NCBI RefSeq assembly: GCF_013204855.1
Contig: NZ_JABMKZ010000004.1
Location: forward strand, 248,001 to 312,000
Source of the DNA: Paenibacillus alba
GTDB taxonomy: Bacteria; Bacillota; Bacilli; Paenibacillales; NBRC-103111
Length of the DNA stretch: 64,000 nucleotides
Direction of reading: 5' to 3'
Made by a program: the position numbers and the translations under genes. The notes beneath the pieces are model-generated. The model did not search any database and had not been told where the DNA came from. It saw only the letters and a list, made by a program, of their open reading frames with translations. Of the stretch, positions 52,988 through 62,449 are shown in pieces (positions within the stretch are counted from its first letter, which is position 1; every line of letters begins with the position of its first letter).

Positions 52988-55900
52988 TTACGGATTGATC
53001 AAACCAGCCTGTTGAAGAAGGCGTTCCGACATTACGGCAACCTCAGCTCTTGATATGTTCCCTTTTGGTGCAAGAACACTTTCCGCTCGCCCAGCAACGA
53101 GACCTGTCTGCAAGCAAATGGATATACTTTGTTGCGCCCAATTTGAAGCTTGATCGGCATCCTGATACTTGTTCAAGAGAGTTGTATTCGTTGATTTCTC
53201 CTGAATGCCTGTTAACTTAAGCGCTTCAGCCATGATCATCATCGCTTGTTCTCTATTCAATTTATTCGTTGGCCGGAAACTGCCATCCTCATAACCTGCT
53301 ATCAGTTGGTTAGCAGCGGCAGTTTGTATCGCAGCGTGGTACCAGTCAGTCGATGCAACATCGACGAATAATGCGTTTCCATTTTGCGGCTTCAAGCCTA
53401 ACGCCCGAACGATAATAGCGATGAACTCCGCTCGCGTAATAGCTTGATCCGGGTTGAAGTGCTTCTCGTCTTGTCCCTGCAGGACCATTCTAGAAACCAA
53501 ATCATTCACTTCTTTTTTTGCCCAGTGCTCTTGAACGTCTTCAAATTCGATACGGTGTGAGATCAGAACGTAAACACTATTCGTCAAACTATTTATCTGG
53601 GCCCAATACTTGCCATCGATGTACACAATCTTAGTCGGTACGTGTCGTAGGGTACCGTCTTGGTCGATCACAACTGCCGTCGTGATTTGACCCACATCGG
53701 CTTGATTGTGGATAGCCAGCATTCTTCCTACATAATTGCTGAACTGTGAAATCTCTTTTGTTTGTCCCTTATAGCTTGCAATCACCTTAAAATCAACGGG
53801 TGAAGATTTCTGTTTCAGATCGCCATTGGAAACAGTATTCTTTACAAGCTGCAGCATATCTTCTGTCGGTTTAACAATTTGAATCTGGATGACAATATCT
53901 TGAAGCTCCACATTATCACCGAACTGTTTCTGCAAGCTTTCAACTTGAATCTGGCTTGCTGGTAAGGTATAGGTGGCTACCTCGGTTTGTAGTTCTAGCA
54001 CAGCCCTCTTTTGTTCCATACTTTTAACCATTTGCCCCGTCAGTTTCCCTATGAACCCATCTGTTTTATCCGAGTTTAACAAAATAAGTAGACTTCCATC
54101 TCCGCCCTCGGATAAGCGCTGCTCCAGCTTCTTAGCATCAATAGTATATATTGTTGTGGAGATAGCGCCTTTTTCTTCTTTGGCTATGGTGCCTAGTTCT
54201 CCTGCTCCATTAGGAACAGGAGGCTTTTCCGGAGAAGGGGTAGATGTGTTGCTCCTCCCACTATTCGATTGTTCCTCCATATAAGGCACTGCACTCACTT
54301 CGTTCGATGCTCCACTTTCTCCGCCTGGATTATCAGCTTTAACGATAAAGTAATAAGTCGTACCATTGTTCAAGTTTGCTGCATTATAGGTGTACACCGA
54401 GCTGCTTACGGTTGCAAGCTCGCTTCCATACTCACCCGATTTCGTACTGACAAAGATATGATACTTCGTTACACCATCCATCGGCTCCCAGCTAAGGCGC
54501 ACTTGCCTGATTCCAGCAACAGAGGACTTAATGACTGGCGCTTCAGGAGGAGACACTTGCGGAGTTGCGCTCACTTCGTTGGATGCCTCACTTAATCCAC
54601 CTGGATTGTCCGCTTTTACAATAAAATAATAAGCTATTCCATTGGTCAAATTCGTGACATCATACGTATAAACGGAGTCGCTCACAGTCGCAATTTCACT
54701 ATCATAGAAGCCTGAACGATCACTAACAAAGATATGATAATTCGTTACACCATCCATCTTCTCCCAGCTAAGGCGCACTTGCGCATTGCCGGGAACTGCG
54801 TACGTCACTATAGGTGCTCCTGGTATTGATACTTGCGGCGTTGCTCCTAGTTCATTGGAAACTTCGCTCTCCCTTGCGCTACGAATGGCCTTAACGACGA
54901 AATAATACTTAGTACCGTTAGTTAACTTTTCGGCCTTGTACGTATAGACATTATCACCAACTGTTGCTATGGGTGAGTCGTATGAACCAGCTGATGTGCT
55001 GGCATAGATGTGATAATTCGTGGCCCTTTCCACCTTACCCCAGCTCAGGTTCACGTAACCGTCTCCCGCTATTGCAGATTGCAGTTGAGGCTTGCTAAGT
55101 TCCGCCACAGTAACCGTCGCCGTAGCCTTGAATTCACCATTTGCTGTTTTGGCTGTGATGGAAGCGTTGCCAAGACCTGCCGCAGTAACAACTCCATTCT
55201 TGTCAACCGTAGCTACATTCACGTTACTTGAAGACCATATCGCTTGATTGTTTGTTGTATTTGCTGGCAGCACTTCTGCTGTCAATGACTCGGTTTCGCC
55301 AGGGATTAAGGTTAAAGCTGGTTTGTTCAACGTGATCGTTTCCGGTAATACTTCTGGACCATACACTTCAAACTCCCAAAGGGAATAGCCATACTGCGTA
55401 GCCCTCACGGTACCATACATTCTTACATAGCGGGCATCAGTCTGATTAAAAGTAATTTTCTCATATAAACCTTTGCCGGTGGTTGTACTATACACGGTAT
55501 TCCAGGCTTGCAAATCATTCGACACCTGAATTTGATAGCTTTTGGCATACGCAGTTTCCCAGTAAAGCCCTACTTCATTAATAGACTTCATGGCTCCCAA
55601 ATCGACATATATCCAACCTGGGTCAATGGCTCGCTTGGAGCCAAAACGCGTTGACATATCCCCATCAAAAGCCCACGGCGCCGTATCCACCGCACTGTCA
55701 TTGGAAGATGCAACCGCCGGTTGACGAAGGGCCAAATTCGTCTTTGGCCTAGGTTCCGGGTTCTGAACCGGTTTAATGGTGATGCCGCTATAATTATCCT
55801 TATTCGTGAAATTCATCTCATATAAGCTTGTTGCAGGCTGGGTTTTTCCCGGCAAGTAGACATTTTCAAATGTAACTCCGCTTATGGGGGCATCCGGCAA

Positions 55901-57460
55901 GCCTTTTATTTTGGCAGCACCTTCGCCAACATCACGCACGGTAATATTTTTGACCGTAATTCCTGAGATAGGACCTACGCCCAAATTGCCGCCATTCGCC
56001 GTAAACAACGTCATCCAAGCACTGTTGTCCTCGTTGAAGCCGCTAATATCCTCGACATCCATGTTCTCGAAAGTAACATTGCTTACAGCACCAGAGCCAT
56101 ATTTGTGATGAATCGCAAATCCAACAGCAGCCTTGTACACGACTCCATCTCGAAAGATAATGTTATTCTGATTTTGCATAACCCCTTGGCCAATTTTGAA
56201 GCCATAACATAACGTCCAGGAGATGGCGTCCTCAAAGAGAACATTGCTCACAGGCTGTGGGCTACCAGGCCAGGGTACTTTTCCTGAAGCAATATCTGTC
56301 GTCTCTTTCCATGCTTTCGTCGAGAACGGATCATCGAGTGCAATGCCGATGGCATTTCTTACCACGACATTCTGCGACTCGCAGACGTCTATTCCGTCAT
56401 TTTCCCCCATACCCAAACTGTTAAAAAACTTCATATTCGTAAAACTAAGATCATGGGATCTCACTGGGGTAACCGCCCAAGCAGCGGATTCTCTGATAAT
56501 AATCCCATCCATTTTGAAATTGGAGGTCGCGATAGGTACAACCAGATTGTTAATCATACCTTTTCCATTTGTCGATTTGTCAGCATATAGCGCTGCGCCA
56601 TTCCCATCAATGGTTCCGCGTCCATACAGCTTAATATTGGTTGAATCAAAAGCGGTGGAGATCCACCAGGTTGCTGGCCTGCTCATTGAATCCTTGTACC
56701 AATGTTCCTTATAATCGGTCGTTTTCCCCGTTCCTATAAACGCTGCCCCAGGCTGCATATAAAGCGCTGTATTACTTTTCAATACCAGATTGCCAATATA
56801 ATATTGCCCAGCAGGAATGTAAACGATCCCTTGCACACCATTCCCTGCTGTTGTTCCGTAGCTGCTTGCATCGTCAATCGCTTGCTGAATCGCTGCTGTT
56901 CTAGCTGCAACCCCCGTCTGATCTCCTGTTGAGGTTACTTGGTAAGGGGCATGCCCGACATTGAATATTCCTGCTCCCGTGGATGCGGGAACATCCGTTT
57001 CTGCGGGGTCAGCCGCAATTACGAGACGCGTCTTCCTGCTATTCATTGTCACAATCAAATACTCGTCTTTCTGCGTGGTGAACGTCAAAGTCCGACCGAC
57101 TACGCTGTCCGGCTTAATCCCCAGTTTCATGGGGCTGATCGCGTAGTCATGAACTTTGTCCGTATTAAGAATCGTAACCTCAAAGGTAACCGGTCCATCG
57201 GACATGGAAAAATTCGCATAATCATAATCGTCAAAAGCTTTGATGACGGGAATATCCACGCCATTCGCCTTTAAGGTGTAATTGACTGAAGCGGCATACT
57301 TTCCAGGTTGGTTGTAGGGAAATATCACTGCCTTCGGCACTGCTGTATGGCTGTTAGCCCCTCCTTCCGCCTCAACCCCTGTACTCAATGGGTTAAAAAG
57401 AAACCCTACCGCAAAAACAACTGTCATGATCACACTGAATAACCGCTTAACTGTTGACAT
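52988..57460 (-). CDS. SLH-anchored multidomain beta-helix polysaccharidase (GH28/GH49-like)
   Basis: This 1490-residue secreted protein has a signal peptide (cut after VEA), a beta-sandwich at about 40-155, a right-handed beta-helix at about 165-560 (GRGTIDGNGA; ENDGIDVCESQNV; ALDDPFSTKA; GFKIGQG), an F5/8 carbohydrate-binding module (about 575-700), a Big_2 domain (about 705-790), three fibronectin-III modules (about 795-1065), an unassigned 200-residue region, and three SLH modules (about 1305-1490, ending AGLINP) that hold it on the cell surface. The Asp-rich turns match GH28/GH49 active sites, so cutting of pectin or another polymer outside the cell is likely. GGGAGG lies nine bases before the ATG. 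It stands alone. Confidence 0.85.
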   Translation of the reverse strand: MSTVKRLFSVIMTVVFAVGFLFNPLSTGVEAEGGANSHTAVPKAVIFPYNQPGKYAASVNYTLKANGVDIPVIKAFDDYDYANFSMSDGPVTFEVTILNTDKVHDYAISPMKLGIKPDSVVGRTLTFTTQKDEYLIVTMNSRKTRLVIAADPAETDVPASTGAGIFNVGHAPYQVTSTGDQTGVAARTAAIQQAIDDASSYGTTAGNGVQGIVYIPAGQYYIGNLVLKSNTALYMQPGAAFIGTGKTTDYKEHWYKDSMSRPATWWISTAFDSTNIKLYGRGTIDGNGAALYADKSTNGKGMINNLVVPIATSNFKMDGIIIRESAAWAVTPVRSHDLSFTNMKFFNSLGMGENDGIDVCESQNVVVRNAIGIALDDPFSTKAWKETTDIASGKVPWPGSPQPVSNVLFEDAISWTLCYGFKIGQGVMQNQNNIIFRDGVVYKAAVGFAIHHKYGSGAVSNVTFENMDVEDISGFNEDNSAWMTLFTANGGNLGVGPISGITVKNITVRDVGEGAAKIKGLPDAPISGVTFENVYLPGKTQPATSLYEMNFTNKDNYSGITIKPVQNPEPRPKTNLALRQPAVASSNDSAVDTAPWAFDGDMSTRFGSKRAIDPGWIYVDLGAMKSINEVGLYWETAYAKSYQIQVSNDLQAWNTVYSTTTGKGLYEKITFNQTDARYVRMYGTVRATQYGYSLWEFEVYGPEVLPETITLNKPALTLIPGETESLTAEVLPANTTNNQAIWSSSNVNVATVDKNGVVTAAGLGNASITAKTANGEFKATATVTVAELSKPQLQSAIAGDGYVNLSWGKVERATNYHIYASTSAGSYDSPIATVGDNVYTYKAEKLTNGTKYYFVVKAIRSARESEVSNELGATPQVSIPGAPIVTYAVPGNAQVRLSWEKMDGVTNYHIFVSDRSGFYDSEIATVSDSVYTYDVTNLTNGIAYYFIVKADNPGGLSEASNEVSATPQVSPPEAPVIKSSVAGIRQVRLSWEPMDGVTKYHIFVSTKSGEYGSELATVSSSVYTYNAANLNNGTTYYFIVKADNPGGESGASNEVSAVPYMEEQSNSGRSNTSTPSPEKPPVPNGAGELGTIAKEEKGAISTTIYTIDAKKLEQRLSEGGDGSLLILLNSDKTDGFIGKLTGQMVKSMEQKRAVLELQTEVATYTLPASQIQVESLQKQFGDNVELQDIVIQIQIVKPTEDMLQLVKNTVSNGDLKQKSSPVDFKVIASYKGQTKEISQFSNYVGRMLAIHNQADVGQITTAVVIDQDGTLRHVPTKIVYIDGKYWAQINSLTNSVYVLISHRIEFEDVQEHWAKKEVNDLVSRMVLQGQDEKHFNPDQAITRAEFIAIIVRALGLKPQNGNALFVDVASTDWYHAAIQTAAANQLIAGYEDGSFRPTNKLNREQAMMIMAEALKLTGIQEKSTNTTLLNKYQDADQASNWAQQSISICLQTGLVAGRAESVLAPKGNISRAEVAVMSERLLQQAGLINP

Positions 57461-57653
57461 CTGCCTATGCCTCCCTCCTACTGTGCAAACAAATCTCTGG
57501 TTTTGTTCGTCCGCCGATTCATTATATCAAGGGATTCCTTTGGCAATAATGCGGTAAAATCAAGTTTAAGGGCAGAAATTTGTAGATGATGAACGTTTAT
57601 CCCTTCGAATGAGTTCGTTAGCAAAATCCCAGTCAAACACAAAAATAACGGAA

Positions 57654-57682
57654 AGAACCTAGCCGTTGGCTAGGTTCTTTTC
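57654..57682. terminator. Strong hairpin terminator
   Basis: AGAACCTAGCC and GGCTAGGTTCT arms around GTT, T-rich on both sides. Confidence 0.8.
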
Positions 57683-57701
57683 GAGATCTTGTTCACGATC
57701 A

Positions 57702-57967
57702 CTATTTTTGATTATGATTAGGGCATATGTAGAGCTCACTAACCGTTACAAGCTGGTAACCTTCTTCTGTTAATTCCTTGCTCAAAATTCGAACGGCTTC
57801 CATGGTTTGGGACCGGTCCCCGAAGCCGTCATGAAAGAGAAGGATGCTCCCGCATCCAACCTGCTTTCGGGTCGAATCGAGAATATGCGCTACTCCAGGC
57901 ATCTCCCAATCATTGGCTTCTCCGTTGAGAGCTCCTATGACATGATACTCCAGTTTTTTTAATGTTT
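57702..57967 (-). pseudogene. Remnant of a NodB-type polysaccharide deacetylase
   Basis: Only the C-terminal ~88 codons remain. The open frame reads EYHVIGALNGEANDWEMPGV then ILLFHDGFGDRSQTMEAVRI and GYQLVTVSEL, all NodB family end motifs, with the His of FHDG. A TAA precedes it at about 57967 and no start or N-terminal catalytic Asp region exists. It is cut off by the neighbouring DinB gene, so it is a 5'-truncated relic. Confidence 0.75.
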
Positions 57968-57976
57968 ATGTCTGAC

Positions 57977-58438
57977 TTAGACTTTGATCGCTTTGATCAT
58001 CTGTCGTATCGAACCGAGGTGGTAGGCGGAGTGAGCGATCACTCCCAACAGACAATTCGATTTCTGTTCATCTAAGGAGTCAAGTAAATCAATCTTTTTA
58101 AGTAGTTTTGTGTATTCTTGTTGAAGTTCATCATTAAATTGTGTCCATGTGATTTTATCAACGTTTGTGATTTCCCATGACGCGTCCCAGTCCTTCTTGG
58201 GTTCTTCTTCATTTAAGTAGTAATTCGCAACCCATAAGTAATAGCGGGTATGATCCGTTTGTGCGGCGATTGTTGTACCATTGACAGGTATCGAAGCATC
58301 TTCTGCCGATAATTTTTCAAGCGTTCCGAATAAACCGCTACCAGGCTTCGCTTCTGTGTACCAACTTGCGTTTTCTTCAGGTCCATCAAATGTTTCCTTC
58401 AACAATGTTCTAACAGCTTCCAACATCGGATTGTCCAT
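57977..58438 (-). CDS. DinB-family protein
   Basis: This 153-residue four-helix protein of the DinB/YfiT fold has a likely metal-binding His triad: one His in the TDHTRYYLW helix, and two in GVIAHSAYHLGSI near the end. Members include thiol transferases; function here unknown. GGAGG lies eight bases before the ATG. It is divergent from the CGNR gene. Confidence 0.85.
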   Translation of the reverse strand: MDNPMLEAVRTLLKETFDGPEENASWYTEAKPGSGLFGTLEKLSAEDASIPVNGTTIAAQTDHTRYYLWVANYYLNEEEPKKDWDASWEITNVDKITWTQFNDELQQEYTKLLKKIDLLDSLDEQKSNCLLGVIAHSAYHLGSIRQMIKAIKV

Positions 58439-58509
58439 CTCAGTACCTCCTGAATTTATTTATAACCATCAAAATTACTTTAGATGGTTATAGTAAAGGA
58501 GTTTTGATC

Positions 58510-59115
58510 ATGTCTGAAGCGAACCCTTATATGATGGTCGGAGAACGTTTGTGTATGGATTTCATTAATACCGTCAGTTGGCGGGAGAGTACTGAGAAAA
58601 GGCGGGATTGGTTTACCAGTTACGCCAAATTGGTCGACTGGTGCATCAATGCTGAAGTCTTGACCGGACAACAAGCAAAAGCTCTTCTTTTAAAAGCGGA
58701 GGAGCAACCGTCTGAAGCGGAAGATGTTCTGAAGCAGGCAATCGAAATGCGGGAAACCATGTATCGAATCTTCAAATCCATTTCAAAGGAAACATCGCCC
58801 CACCCGCCAGACCTGGAATGTTTCAATGTAGCAGTGAGCCACTTCTATCAAACTTTGCAAGTAATCCAAGAAAAGGATCATTACACTTTGAAGTTCAAGC
58901 ATACCGAGAAAACCTTGGACACTATGCTCCCTCCGATTTTGCAATCTGCTGTAGATTTACTCGTTTCCAAAAACGACCTGGAACGAGTCAAACAATGTGA
59001 GGGAGACGCTTGTGGATGGTTATTCTTCGATACGAGCCGGAACCGGAGCCGCCGCTGGTGTTCAATGGCCGATTGCGGTAATCGTGCCAAAGCGCGACGA
59101 TTTTACCAAAAATAA
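58510..59115 (+). CDS. CGNR zinc-finger / ABATE-domain transcription regulator
   Basis: This 201-residue protein has an N-terminal ABATE domain (about 5-135; LCMDFINTVSWRES) and a C-terminal CGNR zinc finger with Cys residues in CEGDACGWLFFD and CSMADCGNRAKARRFY. The family is predicted to bind DNA in stress or metabolite control. ATG at 58510 with AAAGGAG eight bases upstream. It is divergent from the DinB gene, a possible target. Confidence 0.88.
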   Translation: MSEANPYMMVGERLCMDFINTVSWRESTEKRRDWFTSYAKLVDWCINAEVLTGQQAKALLLKAEEQPSEAEDVLKQAIEMRETMYRIFKSISKETSPHPPDLECFNVAVSHFYQTLQVIQEKDHYTLKFKHTEKTLDTMLPPILQSAVDLLVSKNDLERVKQCEGDACGWLFFDTSRNRSRRWCSMADCGNRAKARRFYQK

Positions 59116-59170
59116 AAGTGATCATAGTCCCGTTGGGTGACAAGTAAGTTTTGAAGTGCAAGAAGAGGCC

Positions 59171-60821
59171 GTCCCAAAAGTAAGAACTAATGACTTCTAG
59201 GACATGGCTGCCATTCAGAAAAATGTTTTTTTAAAAAGTGCAAAGGAGTTAAGCGGCTTTCATGTGCTTAACTCCTTTGCTTTTTGCGTCTACGGCCGCT
59301 TTCTTCAACAAATTATGGGCAAGCGAAAGCCACCCGACCTCTAAGCTTACTTTAGGCAAGCCACGAAGCAGGAATCTTTTGAATCCTCGGTTGTTCTTGA
59401 TATCACCAAATACAGGCTCCGGTTCAATCATCCGCCGGACTGCTAACGCATAGCCTTCTTCGCTGCGAAGTTTTTCTCGTGCCTAATTCTTTAATCGTAA
59501 ATACTTTAAACTTACTTTAACTTCGCGATTCCCCTGTGCTTTGGTACACTGCGATTTTAGTGGACAGCCTTCACAACTTGCACTCCGGTAATGACGGTAT
59601 TCGATTTCGTATCCGCTTTCCGTTTCTCCTTGCTTACTCTGCGAAATACGAGGGTTTGTCCAGCAGCGCATGTCCATGTATCTTGCTCGGCGTCATAGGT
59701 CCAGTTGTCGATTTTGCTTATATCTTTTTGCCATGCCTTGCTTTTTTCACGGTGATACATGCTGTATTTGACAATAGCTTCAGTTTCATTTAGCTCTAAA
59801 TAATCGTAATTTTCTTCGCCGCTGTAGCCTGCATCAGTAATAACGGTGCTTGGAATCTTACCCAGCTGCGATTTTACTTTTTCAAGATGAGGGATGAGAC
59901 ATCGCGTATCTGTAGGCCGCTGGTGGACACTGTATCCGAGGATGAATTGATTTTCGGTGCCAATCTGCACATTGCAGCCCGGCTTGAGCTGACCATTACG
60001 CATGTGATCTTCCTTCATTCGCATGAACGTGGCGTCTTTGTCGGTCTTACTGTAGCTGTTCCGATTTCCTAGAGTTTCTTCATGGTATTCATATTTTTGA
60101 AGGCGAGGGAGTAAATCTTTACGGAGCGCACGCACCGCCTTCTTCAGTGGCTTGTCCTTTGGTTTTTCTTGCAGCTTTTCTTCCAGTTGCTTAACGGCAT
60201 TCTACAGCTTTTCACTCGTTATCTTCGAAGTTTCGCCTAGTTCGTACAGATCCCCGCCGCCATGTGCTCGTTCTTCTTGTTTCTCCGTTTCTTCGATGGT
60301 GGCAAACAACGTCTGAACTTTTTCTTGAAGCTTGGCTTTGTGCTTTACGACAGCTTTGCCCCAAACAAACGTATACCGATTCGCATTGGCTTCGATTTTG
60401 GTTGCATCGACAAAGTAGTGTTCAAGTTGCACGTAGTCTTCCTCGGCCAGAAATTGGAGAACTGCCGTAAACACAGTCTCCAGAACGGCTTTCATTCTCT
60501 CGGAGCGAAACCGGTTGATGGTGCGGAAGTCGGGACGCTGTCTGCCGGCGACCCACATGAACATGATATTTTCACGGATAGCCTTGGCGATCTGCCAGGA
60601 GGAATAGATGCGCTGCGTGTAGGCGTAGATGATGACCTTGGTGAGCATCTTCGGATGATAGCTGTCTCGTCCGCCTCCAGGGTAAGCCGCGTCAAAAATA
60701 GTGTCGTCAAGCCGGTTCACGGCTGCATTCACGACGCGAACGAGGTGATTTTGAGAAATGTCTTCCTCCAAATCCATTGGCCGTGAAAGTTGGTTCCAGT
60801 CATTTCTATGACTTATGGGAC
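59171..60821 (-). mobile_element. Decayed IS1182-family insertion sequence
   Basis: Imperfect terminal inverted repeats: GTCCCAAAAGT (59171-59181) and, reversed, GTCCCATAAGT (60821-60811). Each end contains a subterminal hairpin (GTCCcAaAAGT with ACTTcTaGGAC on the left; AGTCAT with ATGACT on the right). The enclosed transposase is broken three times. Confidence 0.8.
59249..60777 (-). pseudogene. IS1182-type DDE transposase, broken
   Basis: The N-terminal part (60777-60202) carries the DUF772-type region PDFRTINRFRSERM and the DDE Asp in HYFVDATKIEANANRYTFVW. It ends at a TAG at 60202 that most likely was CAG, since the same frame continues. A one-base deletion near 59630 shifts the frame between VFRRVSK and GETESGYEIEYRHY. 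A third fault is a TAG at 59483-59485, after LKN, with the same frame continuing REKLRSEEGYALAVRRMIEPE to GVKHMKAA at 59249. The cysteine cluster ASCEGCPLKSQC is present. The gene is inactive. Confidence 0.85.
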
Positions 60822-60859
60822 ACCCTCACTCGATTCTCCATTCCTATTTTATTTTCCTA

Positions 60860-61088
60860 CGATTGCTCATCTTTTGATGACTTTGAAGCAACTGCAGGAA
60901 CAAATTCCTGCAAATCTACATCTTTTTTGCTCAGAATCTACCTGTAGAACCTGAATTCCTGCGAATCTGCATCTTTTGATGAAGTTTTTCAATTTTTAGG
61001 AAGAATAATTAATAAATTCCTGCATAATTGCAGTTTTTTTCATTTTTTAAGCGATTTTGTTGAAAAATCCTGCACTTTTGCAGTTTTT
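60860..61088 (-). repeat. Intergenic palindromic repeat element, CCTGCA family, copy 2 (inverted)
   Basis: On the minus strand the units are CTGCAAAAGTGCAGGA, CTGCAATTATGCAGG, GCAGATTCGCAGGAATT and GCAAAAAAGATG ending TTGCAGG, matching copy 1 (17877-18070) in order. It lies next to the dead IS. The gap 60778-61336 holds this, the hexamer tract at 61153 and the hairpin at 61231. Confidence 0.8.
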
Positions 61089-61152
61089 ACTCGGATAACA
61101 CTGGCATATTTCCGGTGGAATTTGGCAACAGGTTGGGGGTGTAGCTGAATAG

Positions 61153-61200
61153 GCAGTTGCAGTTGCAGTTGCAGTTGCAGTTGGAGTTAGAGTTAGGGTT
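61153..61200. repeat. Hexanucleotide tandem repeat
   Basis: Eight six-base units: five GCAGTT, then GGAGTT, AGAGTT and AGGGTT, decaying to one side. It may be variable in length between strains. A small frame across it is not credible as a gene. Confidence 0.85.
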
Positions 61201-61230
61201 AGGCGTACCAGTTGGAGCCTTTAAAATAGA

Positions 61231-61273
61231 AGAGGCTGCCTCGAAGTCATTTTCGACTTTTGAGACAGCCTCT
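61231..61273. repeat. Hairpin resembling a lone IS1182-type end, or terminator
   Basis: AGAGGCTGCCTCGAAGTC pairs with GACTTTTGAGACAGCCTCT, followed by TTTTT. The minus-strand sequence AAGAGGCTGTCTCAAAAGT matches the left end of the IS at 59164-59181 with few changes. It could end the transcript of the APH-like gene only from the other side, so its role is unclear. Confidence 0.55.
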
Positions 61274-61336
61274 TTTTCGTGAAAATATGATGACAAATAA
61301 AGATTTGAAGGATTGTATTACCTTTTATAATAGACC

Positions 61337-62248
61337 TCAATCCAGAAATTTGGCAAAGCGTTCTGTAATTTGGATGCCTCTCTGCCAATCCGTTCCTCCG
61401 TCTTCAATCGTCCAACACGCCTCCAACACACCTCGCGCCACACCCCACATCGCTATTCGACGAGGGTCAAGACCAAGGCGATCGGCCATAAACGCTATCC
61501 TGTCCCGAAGCACCTGCTCGCAGTCCCCACCCCGATCCTCGTAGTTAAGCAGATATTGGATCGTATCAAAATGGATGTCGCCGATGATACCTTTGGGGTC
61601 AATGACAGCCCATTTCTCTTCGCCTTGGTGAAGTATGTTATCATGATGCAGATCGCCATGCAGTAAGAGATTCTCATTTGTGGTCGCGATGAGATATTCC
61701 AGACATTCTTCGGCATTCTCCACCCAGCTCGGAGGCAGAGGCATGTCATCTTTCATGTCTTTGAATCGCTCTCGGTATCGCTCAATTGCCCCGAAATGCT
61801 GCTTCATTGACGGGTACAGACTGCCAGTTGGAGGCGAATGGTGAAGGTGGCGAAATACGTCACAAAAGATGTCCGTCGCACGCGCATCATCATCAATTAC
61901 CGATAACGGTGTGCCAGGCTCGGCCCCCTCCAGCAGTGCTACTCCCCATTCCTCGTCAGCATCAAGCACATGAATCGCCCCTCGGCCCTCATAAGCGCGA
62001 AGAACACTAACTTCTCTGAACAGCTCCTCCTTCATGAAAGATGATTTAAGGACGACTGGTGTCCCATCGCTGCGGGTTGCGCGGAGCACGAAGTTATAGG
62101 ATAAATTGGAAAATGGAGCTTGTGGACTAAAGCCAAAGCGGCTTGCACAGTCGGTGATCAGTCTAGGTAGCGACTCCGACCATGCGACGCCTTTCTCACC
62201 GTGGAGTTCGTGCATTCTTTTAATAAATGTATCAGGGATCAAAACCAT
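61337..62248 (-). CDS. APH(6)/hydroxyurea-phosphotransferase-like kinase
   Basis: This 303-residue protein has an aminoglycoside-kinase fold: Lys in VVLKSSFMKEE, catalytic LLHGDLHHDNIL at about residue 208, and metal-binding VIDPKGIIGD. The region RGAIHVLDADEEWGVALLEG fits the APH(6) streptomycin/hydroxyurea kinase family. Start at 62248 with AAAGGAG ten bases upstream; the frame is open to 62374. Resistance is plausible but not shown. Confidence 0.88.
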   Translation of the reverse strand: MVLIPDTFIKRMHELHGEKGVAWSESLPRLITDCASRFGFSPQAPFSNLSYNFVLRATRSDGTPVVLKSSFMKEELFREVSVLRAYEGRGAIHVLDADEEWGVALLEGAEPGTPLSVIDDDARATDIFCDVFRHLHHSPPTGSLYPSMKQHFGAIERYRERFKDMKDDMPLPPSWVENAEECLEYLIATTNENLLLHGDLHHDNILHQGEEKWAVIDPKGIIGDIHFDTIQYLLNYEDRGGDCEQVLRDRIAFMADRLGLDPRRIAMWGVARGVLEACWTIEDGGTDWQRGIQITERFAKFLD

Positions 62249-62366
62249 GCTGGAATGGCTCCTTTCAGCGATGTAGTCATTTACAAGAAACACGTTTAAA
62301 TACGGATATAAAAGTTTAGTTCTTTCCTTCTTAATCCTGCTGAGCGTTAAATCATTTAAATCAGAA

Positions 62367-62389
62367 TAACACAATCCGTTTGTGTGTTA
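62367..62389. promoter_or_regulatory. Palindrome between divergent APH and TVP38 genes
   Basis: TAACACA and TGTGTTA arms with a nine-base spacer. Confidence 0.35.
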
Positions 62390-62449
62390 CACTAAGTATG
62401 ATCAACACCGCCAAAAGAAAGACTCAGACCAAGGGAGCCACCTTACCAA

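Noticed and set aside
60262-60786. A 174-codon plus-strand frame inside the insertion sequence
   Set aside because: It is the antisense of the broken transposase.
61087-61296. A 69-codon open frame with alternating Asn-Cys residues
   Set aside because: The pattern comes from the hexanucleotide tract, and the frame starts inside a hairpin without a ribosome site.
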